From positions 1 through 64,000 of the forward strand of contig JAWKUI010000012.1 in the NCBI GenBank assembly GCA_041398705.1: 64,000 nt of DNA, written 5' to 3'. The translations under genes and the position numbers were made by a program. This DNA is from NORP259 sp041398705 (GTDB lineage Bacteria > Planctomycetota > UBA1135 > GCA-002686595). Of the stretch, positions 47,593-55,355 are shown in pieces. Within the stretch, counting starts at the first letter, position 1; every line of letters starts with the position of its first letter. The notes under the pieces were generated by a model. The model saw only the letters and a list, made by a program, of their open reading frames with translations, was not told the DNA's origin and searched no databases.

Positions 47593-47993
47593 ACTCGCTT
47601 CAGCTCTTGCACGAGGTCGGCGGGGCCGATGCCGCCGACGAGGGAGCCCTGGGTTTCGCCCTTCGAGTTGAGCACGACCATGGTGGGCAGGCCGCTGACA
47701 CCGTACTGCTGGGCGAGTTTGCCTTCTTTGTCGGCGTCGAGTTTGACGAGGTGCCACGTGGCGAGTTCGGCTTGCACAGCGGGGTCGGGGAACGTCACGC
47801 GTTCCATCTGCTGGCAAGGGCCTCACCAATCTGCGTAAAAGTCGAGCAGGATCGGTTTGCCGTCCTGCTTGGCGGCGGCCAGGGCCTCGTCGTAGGTGGC
47901 GCTGCCGGAGTGCGAGACGGGCACGGCGGCGGGACGGTTCGCGAAGGAGTACCAGAGGGCGGCGATCGCGAGGATAAGGACGAGAAGGCGCAT
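47583..47993 (-). CDS. Thioredoxin-fold protein with an in-frame TGA at the first active-site position (candidate selenoprotein, W-U-G-P-C)
   Basis: ATG at 47993 to TAA at 47583, read through one TGA at 47823-47825 (codon 57). The N-terminus is a membrane anchor or signal (MRLLVLILAIAALWYSFA). Before the TGA the fold reads YDEALAAAKQDGKPILLDFYADW; after it GPCQQMERVTFPDP…HLVKLDADKEGKLAQQYGVSGLPTMVVLN, with the cis-Pro loop GLPT. Thus the motif is W-[TGA]-G-P-C where thioredoxins have W-C-G-P-C. Both halves are in one frame and the protein without the stop has normal length (136 residues) and resembles the DsbD C-terminal/periplasmic thioredoxin type. Either TGA encodes selenocysteine, which in Sec-thioredoxins occurs exactly there, or it is a one-base nonsense change (TGC to TGA). 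A hairpin 17 bases downstream supports the former. Confidence 0.7.
47789..47805 (-). promoter_or_regulatory. Candidate bacterial SECIS hairpin
   Basis: On the minus strand, 17 bases after the TGA, there is GGAACG-CGTGA-CGTTCC: a perfect 6-bp stem with a 5-base loop whose second base is G. The loop begins 23 bases after the TGA, inside the 16-37-base spacing known for bacterial SECIS elements. A further CAGC/GCTG helix can pair outside it. Six bp could occur by chance, so this is support and not proof. Confidence 0.45.
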
Positions 47994-48340
47994 GGGTGTC
48001 GGGGCGGGGGGCGGCATGGGGTTAATCGGCCCCCCCACCCGGGCGGCTCAACCGGGGCGGGGAAAAACCTTCCGGGTGCGGGGGCGGACTGCGGAGGCTG
48101 GGGACTCCCCCTCCGGGCGGCCCGGGGCATCGGCGCGGGGCCTGGAGGCTGGTTTGCGAGGCTCCGGAGAACGTGAAGATTTCCCCAAGGTCGCGGTCCA
48201 GGAACCCAGCGGCCCGCCGATGGAATCAGGCGCGGGACGGGGTGGGCCCGCGGGGGGATCGTGCCTTGTGCGCGGGTGCCGACGGCGCTGCGATAGGGCC
48301 CCCGCAGGCCAGCCCATGCCTGCGCCGATCCTCTCCCGCC
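47994..48340. other. 347-base divergent intergenic region
   Basis: It lies between the thioredoxin-like gene (-) and the small membrane protein gene (+), so it should hold both promoters. It is very G-rich. An upstream in-frame ATG at 48038 would lengthen the thioredoxin-like protein by 15 Pro-rich residues; I prefer the ATG next to the hydrophobic segment. No repeat or RNA gene seen. Confidence 0.5.
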
Positions 48341-48781
48341 ATGGCCCCCCAGCGACCCTTCCTGCCCATCACCGCCGCGTTCGTGGCGGGGATCTATCGC
48401 TGGTCCCCGGTCTGGATCCCGCTGATCCTGCTGTGGCAGTTCGCCAGCCGAGGGCTCAGCCCCGCCTTGGCCGAGCGCGATCGCCTGCGCGGGCTGACCC
48501 CCGCGGTCGAAGCCGGATACGACGACGCGCGGCAGGCGTTCGAGGAGCTCGACGCGGAGGCACGCGCGTGGCAGGACCCCGTCTACCAGGAGCGCCGGCG
48601 CCGCTTGCGCGCCATGGAAGCCGCCGACCGGGCCCAAGCCCGGATCGCACAAGCAGACGTAAATACATACATACCAGATACTTACGCCGCAAAGCCCGAG
48701 CCGGAGCGCCCCACCCCGCCGCCAGCCACCGGGTCCGCCCCCCTGCCCTCTGGCTTCGAGGCCGTCCCCCGCGTGCAATAG
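48341..48781 (+). CDS. Small membrane protein with helical charged segment, unknown function
   Basis: 146 residues. One hydrophobic segment (ITAAFVAGIYRWSPVWIPLILLWQF) near the N-terminus, then a charged helix (RLRGLTPAVEAGYDDARQAFEELDAEARAWQ … RRRRLRAMEAADRAQARIAQ) and a Pro-rich tail. No family recognised. It ends 7 bases before the ATG of the PQQ-like gene, so the two are one transcript. The stretch 48657-48690 inside it is unusually A/T-rich. Confidence 0.6.
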   Translation: MAPQRPFLPITAAFVAGIYRWSPVWIPLILLWQFASRGLSPALAERDRLRGLTPAVEAGYDDARQAFEELDAEARAWQDPVYQERRRRLRAMEAADRAQARIAQADVNTYIPDTYAAKPEPERPTPPPATGSAPLPSGFEAVPRVQ

Positions 48782-48788
48782 GGGCGTG

Positions 48789-50825
48789 ATGCCCCTGGCC
48801 GCCCCCCTCGCCGCCCTGCTGCTTTGCGCAGCCCTGCAATCCCCCGCCCCCGTTCCCGCGGGCCAGGAAGGGCCCCTGGCGAACGACACCTTCGTCGCCA
48901 CCCGCGCCGACCTGGAGGAATCCCTGCGCTCCGGGGATCGGCTGGTGCTCGAAGCCCGCGCGAACCCGACCACGGCCGCGAGTTCGCTGGCCCAGGCCAT
49001 GGATGCCTGGCGCCGGGCCCTGACGGGTGATGGCCCCGGCGTCTGGGTGCGCGGCGAGGATCGCGAAGGGCTCGCTTCCCAGGCGTTCCCCAGAGAAGCC
49101 CCCGACTGGGCGCGCGCCTATTGGTCCCCGACCGAAGCGGTCGCCTGGCGCCTCGCCGCCCTCGCGCCGGAAGAACGCGCGGTCTGGCCCGAACGCTTCG
49201 AGCCCCTGGCCGACGAAGCCCTCGCCGCCGCCCCCTGGAGCGAACCCCACCTCGTTCGCATCGAGCGCGACTTTGCGTTCACCCGCGCCGCCGCCCTCGC
49301 CGCCCTGCGGCTCTGCGACCTCGAACTCGAATCGGCGCGTTTCCACGCCGCCGCGAGTTTCCTCGGCCGCGCCGAGCGCCACGCCGCCTGGGCCTCCGCT
49401 TCCGACGGTCTACGCGCAGCGTTCGCCGCCCGCCGCGCCTGGTTGCCCGGTCCCGCCGCCCCCACGCCCCCCGCCGACGACCGCCGGTGGCGCAGCGCCC
49501 AGTCGTGGCGCCTGGAACGCCGCCCCGGACACCTGGCCCCCGGCGAACGCGCCCCGCTCGGCCTCGGCGCCCGCCCCGGCATGGTGTTCACCAGCGACGG
49601 CGCGGTGATCGTGCAGACGCCACGCGCGCTCGTCACCCTGACGATGGACGGCGACGGCTATCCGCAAGCCGGGGCGGCCAAAGTCGAAGGCCTCGCCCAA
49701 TTCACGCAGGAAGGTTCGCTCTTCCCGCTCGCCCCCGCCTCCACCGGTGGACTGCCGCACCTGCCGCTGCTCGCCGGCCGCCGCCTGTTCCTCGTGGTGG
49801 ACCGCGCCCGCCCCGGCTCGGTGCAGTTCGACCTGCCCATCCCCCCGCGCAGCAACCATCTGCTCGCCCTCGACCGCGACTTCGAAGGTGGTTTCGTCGC
49901 CGCCTGGGCGCGGGCGTCGGAGGGCCTGCGCGTGGGCAAAGGCGACTGGATGCCCGACGGCCCCGAAGGCCAATGGGAATGGCAACCGGGCCCGGTGCTC
50001 GTGGACGGGGAGCTGTGGGTGCTCGGTCGCAGCCTGCCCCCCGCCGCGGGCAGCGATGCCGAAGCCGCCCCCGCCGAGGCGTTCGTCGAACTGTTCGCCT
50101 TCGACACGGTGGAAGGGCACCAGCGCCACCGCATGACGTTGCACAAGGCCGCCGACCTGGCGGGCCGCGATCCGAGCTCCATGGCAGGGGGCATTCCGAC
50201 CTCGTGCATGCCGCTCGGGCTCGATGCCGCCAGCGGCCAGGTGCTCGTGTGCAGCAATCAAGGCCTGTGCGGACTGTTCGAAGCGGCCGACGGCCGCGGG
50301 CGTTTGATGCTGATCACCCGCCGGCGCGCCCCGCGCGAGGCGGGTTGGCCGGGCAGCGCGCGGCCGGCGGTGCAAGGCAGCGAAGCCTGGTTCACGCCCT
50401 TCGACAGCGACCGTGCCTACCGGCTGCAACTCGATCGCCAGGCGCCGCCGTGGCACACCGACGCATTCCTGCCCCAGGCCGATCGCCTGGCCCTCGCGGC
50501 CCTCGATGAGCGCGGCAGCACATGGTTCGCGCGCCGCGGTGCCCGCAGCCTGGTGCGCACCGAACCGTCGGTTGGCGCCGCGCAGACCGGTCCTTTGCTC
50601 GGGCGCCAGGAGTGGTTCACCGGACGGGCCGCGCGGGCCTTCGGCAGCCTTTGGTTCGCCACCGATTCGGGCGTCTATCGCCTGCAGGAATCGGCCGAAT
50701 TGCGGCTGTCCCAACGGCTCGACCTGTCCGACCTCGGGGCCGGCATCGGCGGCGACCTCTGGCGTCAGGGGGACCGGCTCTGGATTCTCGGAGCGGACAC
50801 CCTCTGGCTCCTGCTGCCGGAATAG
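48789..50825 (+). CDS. Secreted protein with PQQ-like beta-propeller
   Basis: 678 residues with a signal peptide (MMPLAAPLAALLLCAALQSPAPVPA). The N-terminal ~220 residues are helical with TPR-like pairs. The rest has propeller strands (GMVFTSDGAVIVQTPRALVTL, GRRLFLVVDRARPGSVQFDLP, GQVLVCSNQGLCGLFEAADGRGRL, GSLWFATDSGVYRLQE) of the PQQ/BamB kind. The ATG at 48789 is preferred over the GTG just upstream at 48786. It resembles the layout of the large PQQ protein at 59929. Function unknown; an envelope sensor or scaffold is likely. Confidence 0.75.
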   Translation: MPLAAPLAALLLCAALQSPAPVPAGQEGPLANDTFVATRADLEESLRSGDRLVLEARANPTTAASSLAQAMDAWRRALTGDGPGVWVRGEDREGLASQAFPREAPDWARAYWSPTEAVAWRLAALAPEERAVWPERFEPLADEALAAAPWSEPHLVRIERDFAFTRAAALAALRLCDLELESARFHAAASFLGRAERHAAWASASDGLRAAFAARRAWLPGPAAPTPPADDRRWRSAQSWRLERRPGHLAPGERAPLGLGARPGMVFTSDGAVIVQTPRALVTLTMDGDGYPQAGAAKVEGLAQFTQEGSLFPLAPASTGGLPHLPLLAGRRLFLVVDRARPGSVQFDLPIPPRSNHLLALDRDFEGGFVAAWARASEGLRVGKGDWMPDGPEGQWEWQPGPVLVDGELWVLGRSLPPAAGSDAEAAPAEAFVELFAFDTVEGHQRHRMTLHKAADLAGRDPSSMAGGIPTSCMPLGLDAASGQVLVCSNQGLCGLFEAADGRGRLMLITRRRAPREAGWPGSARPAVQGSEAWFTPFDSDRAYRLQLDRQAPPWHTDAFLPQADRLALAALDERGSTWFARRGARSLVRTEPSVGAAQTGPLLGRQEWFTGRAARAFGSLWFATDSGVYRLQESAELRLSQRLDLSDLGAGIGGDLWRQGDRLWILGADTLWLLLPE

Positions 50826-50977
50826 GCGCCAGCGGGAAATCCTTTCCGCCCCGATCCGGGGCATCGGGTCCAACGCACGGGGCCCGCGGGCTTCGGTTTC
50901 AGTTGCGAGGCGGCGCCTTCCGATGGGCTGGGCGACCCGCCTTTCTGTCCACGGTCCCTCCCCGGCCCCGCACCCCC

Positions 50978-53137
50978 ATGACCGCAGTCCAAAGCGCCGC
51001 CAAAACCCCGTCCGCCACCGTATTGGTGATCGACGATGACGAGGCTTGCCGCGTCCTGCTGCAATCCGCCCTCGAACAAAGTGGGCATTCGGTGTTGGTG
51101 GCGACGGAGCGCCAAGAAGCGCTCGGCCTGTTCGAGCGCCATGCGATCGATCTCGTGGTGCTCGATGTGCACCTGGAGGACAGCGAAGGGCCGAAGACGT
51201 GCAAGAGCCTGCGGGAAATGCCCGGGGGCATGCACACGCCGATCCTGATCCTGACCGAAACCGAGGATATGCAGGCCGTCGAGGCGGCTTTCGAGGCCGG
51301 GGCCAACGACTTCGCCACTAAACCGCTGAACTACCGCTTGTTCAGCCATCGCGTGCAGTTCCTGCTGCGCACGGCGCGGATGGCGAGCGACCTGCGCCTG
51401 TCCGAAGAGCGCCTGGCCACGGCCCAGCGCATCGCCCGCATCGGGCACTGGGAATGGCAGATCGGCGCGGAGAGCCTGTGGTGCTCGCGCGAACTCCGGC
51501 GCCTGCTCGGCGGCGCCGTGCGCCACGCCTACCAGGGACTGGACCTGTTCCTGAAGCTCGTGCACCCCGATGACCGTGAACGGGTGCGCAAGATCTACTA
51601 CGAAGCCCTGCGCAAACGCGAGGGCTTCCAGGTCGACCACCGTATCGTGCTACCCGATGGTTCGATGCGCGCGATCGAACAGGACGTGCAGGTGCTGCCC
51701 GCCGCCAAAGGCAAACCCCCGCGGGTGCTCGGCATCATGCACGACGTCACCGACCGTTGGCGCGTGCAGCACGAAGTGCGCAAGCTCTCGTACTACGACC
51801 AGGTCACCGGCCTGCCGAACCGCACCCAGCTCGTGGAGCGCGTGACGGGTTGGATCAAGGAAGAGACCGATGGCGAGCAGATCGCGCTGATCTGGATCGA
51901 CCTCGACCACTTCGAGCGCATCAACGACACCCTGGGCCACGGCTCGGGCGACCAACTGCTGCGTTGCGTGGCGGACCGTTTGAAACTCGCCCTGCTCGAA
52001 GCGGAGAGCCACACCCTCTGGCAACCGCCCTACGATCCGCGCCACAAGCCGATCATCAGCCGCCTGGGCGGGGACGAGTTCCTGATCGCCCTGCCCCACG
52101 TGCCAACCTTGGACAACGTGACCCTGGCCCTCGAGTCCCTGCGCGAGAACATCGGCATGGCGACGCGCATCCAGGGCACCGAGATCGCGGTCACCTCGAG
52201 CATCGGTGTGGCGGTGTTCCCCGCCGACGGCGCGGATATGGACACCCTGATGCGCAACGCGGGCACCGCGATGCACCGGGCGAAGAACACCGGCCGCAAC
52301 CGCTACCAGTTCTTCAAGAGCGAATTCAGCGAGCGCGCCCTGCAGCACCTGGCCATCGAAACGGAGATGCGCCGCGCGATCGAGGACAGCCAGTTCTTCC
52401 TCGAGTACCAGCCCAAGATCAACCTGCGGGACAACCGGGTCGAGGGCATGGAAGCCCTGGTGCGTTGGCAGCACCCGACCCTGGGTCTCATCACCCCCGG
52501 CGATTTCGTGCCGGTGGCCGAGCAGAACGGCATGATCGTGGCCTTGGGGCGCTGGGTGCTCGACCACACCCTGGCCCAGTTGGCGGTCTGGAACCAGGAG
52601 GGCATGGGCGAACTGCTCGTTTCGGTGAACGTCTCCGGCGCCCAGCTCCAGACCGAAGGTTTCGCCGAAACGGTCCAGGAGCTGCTCCAGCGGCACGGCG
52701 TTCCGGCCACCCAGCTCGAACTCGAGCTGACCGAGGGCCTGCTGATGACCGACACGGCCAGCAGCATCCGCGTCCTGAGCGAACTCAACCGCCTGGGAGT
52801 CCGGATCTCGATCGACGACTTCGGCACGGGGTACTCGTCGCTCAGCTACCTGACCCGCTTCCCCATCTCGACCCTGAAGATCGACCGTTCCTTCGTGCAC
52901 GATCTGACCAACCAGAAGGGCAACGCGGCCATCGTCAGCGCCACCATCGCCCTCGCCCACAGCCTGCGCATGCACGTGGTGGCGGAAGGGGTCGAGCAGC
53001 GGCCCGAGCTGGATTTCCTGCGCGGCCTCGGATGCGACTCGATCCAGGGGTACTACTTCGCCCGACCGATGCCCGCCGACGATTTCAGCGAATGGGTGCT
53101 GGAGTTCGGCCGCGAGGACGAGAAGCAGGCCGCCTGA
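50978..53137 (+). CDS. Response regulator with PAS, GGDEF and EAL domains (cyclic di-GMP turnover)
   Basis: 719 residues. Domains in order: receiver (~15-135; VIDDDEACR, phospho-acceptor Asp in VVLDVHLED, Lys in ATKPLNY), PAS/PAC (~150-270; LATAQRIARIGHWEW…), GGDEF (~280-450; active-site RLGGDEFLIAL is intact) and EAL (~465-715; EALVRWQHP, NVSGAQL, ELELTEGLL, DDFGTGYSSL, LKIDRSF, EGVEQ and QGYYFARP are all present). It could both make and break c-di-GMP, controlled by a partner histidine kinase which is not in the window. Preceded by a 152-base gap; separate from the MoxR operon. Confidence 0.92.
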   Translation: MTAVQSAAKTPSATVLVIDDDEACRVLLQSALEQSGHSVLVATERQEALGLFERHAIDLVVLDVHLEDSEGPKTCKSLREMPGGMHTPILILTETEDMQAVEAAFEAGANDFATKPLNYRLFSHRVQFLLRTARMASDLRLSEERLATAQRIARIGHWEWQIGAESLWCSRELRRLLGGAVRHAYQGLDLFLKLVHPDDRERVRKIYYEALRKREGFQVDHRIVLPDGSMRAIEQDVQVLPAAKGKPPRVLGIMHDVTDRWRVQHEVRKLSYYDQVTGLPNRTQLVERVTGWIKEETDGEQIALIWIDLDHFERINDTLGHGSGDQLLRCVADRLKLALLEAESHTLWQPPYDPRHKPIISRLGGDEFLIALPHVPTLDNVTLALESLRENIGMATRIQGTEIAVTSSIGVAVFPADGADMDTLMRNAGTAMHRAKNTGRNRYQFFKSEFSERALQHLAIETEMRRAIEDSQFFLEYQPKINLRDNRVEGMEALVRWQHPTLGLITPGDFVPVAEQNGMIVALGRWVLDHTLAQLAVWNQEGMGELLVSVNVSGAQLQTEGFAETVQELLQRHGVPATQLELELTEGLLMTDTASSIRVLSELNRLGVRISIDDFGTGYSSLSYLTRFPISTLKIDRSFVHDLTNQKGNAAIVSATIALAHSLRMHVVAEGVEQRPELDFLRGLGCDSIQGYYFARPMPADDFSEWVLEFGREDEKQAA

Positions 53138-53400
53138 GCGCGGCGGGCCGGGTTCGGCAAAGTGGTGCGGCAGCGGCCGCTTCCCACCTTTACAAAATCC
53201 TTCCACAGGGGCCTCCCGGACGGGCTGATTCCCTGGGGCCGGGATGCCGGGGGGTGTAGATTATGGCCCGGCTGGTCGATCTTGTTCTGGTCCCGAGGGG
53301 GGGCTTGGAAGCGCAACCGCGCCCACCGGACCCCTTCCCGACCGGACCCCGACCGGAACGCAGCGCCCCCCGCGCCGCCGCCACCCCCCGGAATCCTCCC

Positions 53401-54435
53401 ATGAGCAACGCCCAATTGCAGCGCCTGCGCGAAGTGCACGGCCAGATGAAACAGGAACTGGCCAAGGTCATCGTCGGACAAGAGGAGGTGGTCGAGCAGC
53501 TCCTGATGGCGATCCTCTCCCGCGGCCACTGCCTGCTGGTGGGTGTGCCCGGACTGGCGAAGACGCTGATGATCTCCAGCCTGGCCAAAACCATGGACCT
53601 GGACTTCGGCCGCATCCAGTTCACGCCCGACCTGATGCCGTCGGACATCACCGGCACCGAGCTGCTGCACATCGATCCGGAAACCGGCGCGCGCAACTTC
53701 CGCTTCGCCCCCGGCCCGCTGTTCACCAACGTGCTGCTCGCGGACGAGATCAACCGGACCCCGCCCAAGACCCAGGCCGCGCTGCTCGAGGCGATGGTCG
53801 AACGCCAGGTCACCAGCACGGGGCAGACCCACATCCTGCCCGATCCGTTCTTCGTGCTCGCCACCCAGAACCCGATCGAACAGGAGGGCACCTATCCCCT
53901 GCCCGAAGCCCAGCTCGACCGTTTCATGTTCATGATCCAGGTCGGGTATCCGAGCGAGACCGAAGAGCGCGAGATCCTGCGCCGCACCACCGCGGGTAGC
54001 GTGCCCGACGTCAAGAAGGTCGTCGCCGGTGACGAACTGCGCGCCCTGCAGTCCGCGGTGCGCGAGATCCCCGTCGCCGACGAGATCCTGAACTTCGCCG
54101 TGGACCTGACCCGTCGCACCCGCGTGCGCGCCGGCGCCGCCCACGAGACGGTCAAGGACTTCGTCACCTGGGGAGCCGGCCCGCGCGCCGGACAGTTCCT
54201 GCTGCTCGGAGCCAAAGCCCACGCCGCCATCCACGGCCGCGACTACGTGGCCGCCGAGGACATCCAAGCGGTTGCGCACCCCGTGCTGCGCCACCGCATC
54301 GTGACCAACTTCACCGCCCAGGCGGAAGGCGTCACCTCCGACGCGATCATCAGCCGACTGCTCGAGAACACCCGCGTCGGCGGGAACGTAGGCGCCGGTC
54401 TGCCGGGCCTGGGTCAGGATTCCCCGAGCCGCTGA
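53401..54435 (+). CDS. MoxR family AAA+ ATPase
   Basis: 344 residues. Walker A is GVPGLAKT, Walker B is LLADEIN, sensor 1 ATQNPIEQEGTYPLPEAQLDRFMF, and the C-terminal lid has AVREIPVADEI and RAGASHE-like blocks (RAGAAHETVKDFV). MoxR ATPases act as chaperones for VWA-domain proteins. I chose the ATG at 53401; a longer reading from 53263 adds a Pro-rich, unlikely start. First gene of a five-gene run that continues to the window end. Confidence 0.92.
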   Translation: MSNAQLQRLREVHGQMKQELAKVIVGQEEVVEQLLMAILSRGHCLLVGVPGLAKTLMISSLAKTMDLDFGRIQFTPDLMPSDITGTELLHIDPETGARNFRFAPGPLFTNVLLADEINRTPPKTQAALLEAMVERQVTSTGQTHILPDPFFVLATQNPIEQEGTYPLPEAQLDRFMFMIQVGYPSETEEREILRRTTAGSVPDVKKVVAGDELRALQSAVREIPVADEILNFAVDLTRRTRVRAGAAHETVKDFVTWGAGPRAGQFLLLGAKAHAAIHGRDYVAAEDIQAVAHPVLRHRIVTNFTAQAEGVTSDAIISRLLENTRVGGNVGAGLPGLGQDSPSR

Positions 54436-54443
54436 TCCGCAAC

Positions 54444-55355
54444 GTGGCCGCCCAAACAGGAGTGATCGATCCGGCGGTTCTCGACCGCCTGTCCGGCCTG
54501 GCGCTCGTGGCGCGCAAGGTGGTGGAAGGCTACATGGCCGGCCACCACACCTCGCCCCACCGCGGCTCGTCGATCGAGTTCGCCCAGCACCGCAGTTACG
54601 CCCCCGGCGACGAGCTGCGGCGGGTGGACTGGAAGGTGTACGCGCGCACCGAACGATTGGTGGTCAAGGAGTACATCGAGGAGACCAGCCTCTCGCTGAA
54701 CCTGCTCGTCGATGCCTCGGAGTCGATGGCGTACGCCTCGGGCCCGCGCAGCAAGTTCGACTATGCCCGCTGGTGCGCCGCCGCCCTCGCCCACCTGGTG
54801 ATCGCCCAACGCGACCAGGCGGGCCTCGTGATCTTCGACAACGACCAGCGCACCAAGGTTCCGCCGGAGGGCGGCGCGCCTCAGGAAGCGTCGATCCTGC
54901 AGGCCCTGTCCCAAGCGAGCCCCGGCGGCCCCACCGCCATCGGCGAGGTGCTGCAGTGGTTCGCCACGCGCCTGCGTCGCCGCGGCATCACCGCGATCTT
55001 CTCCGACTTCTTCGAGGATCCGGACACGATCCTCGCGGGCATCAAACGCCTGGTACACGGCGGCCACGAGCCGATCCTGTTCCAAGTGCTCGATCCGGCC
55101 GAACTCGAGTTCCCCTTCGACGGGCAACTGCGCCTCGACGGGCTCGAGAACAGCGGCGTGCGCAAAGTCGACGCGCGCGCCCTGCGCCAGGCGTACCTCG
55201 AGGAGATCGAGAAGCACAATCAGACCCTGGCCCGCGCGATGACCGCCCTCTCGGTGGATTTCGTGCCCCTGCGCACCGACTTGCCGCTCGACGCGGTGCT
55301 CTCGACCTACCTCGCGGCCCGCAGCAACCGCTCCCGGGGAGGACGCGCCTCATGA
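54444..55355 (+). CDS. DUF58 domain protein
   Basis: 303 residues (GTG start at 54444, 8 bases after the moxR stop; a GTG at 54462 is the alternative). The DUF58 signature is HRGSSIEFAQHRSYAPGDELRRVDWKVYART, and LLVDASESMAY shows a VWA-like DxSxS metal site; FDYARWCAAALAHLVI follows. DUF58/YeaD2 proteins work with MoxR and VWA partners. Its stop overlaps the next start (ATGA), so the unit is coupled. Confidence 0.92.
   Translation: MAAQTGVIDPAVLDRLSGLALVARKVVEGYMAGHHTSPHRGSSIEFAQHRSYAPGDELRRVDWKVYARTERLVVKEYIEETSLSLNLLVDASESMAYASGPRSKFDYARWCAAALAHLVIAQRDQAGLVIFDNDQRTKVPPEGGAPQEASILQALSQASPGGPTAIGEVLQWFATRLRRRGITAIFSDFFEDPDTILAGIKRLVHGGHEPILFQVLDPAELEFPFDGQLRLDGLENSGVRKVDARALRQAYLEEIEKHNQTLARAMTALSVDFVPLRTDLPLDAVLSTYLAARSNRSRGGRAS

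Noticed and set aside
47823..47825. Two separate small proteins either side of the TGA
   Set aside because: The downstream part alone would begin inside the thioredoxin helix after the active site and the upstream part would end at the active-site Trp; together they make one normal domain.
53263..53400. N-terminal extension of the MoxR protein
   Set aside because: Pro/Arg-rich sequence unlike the family; the ATG at 53401 gives the normal start.
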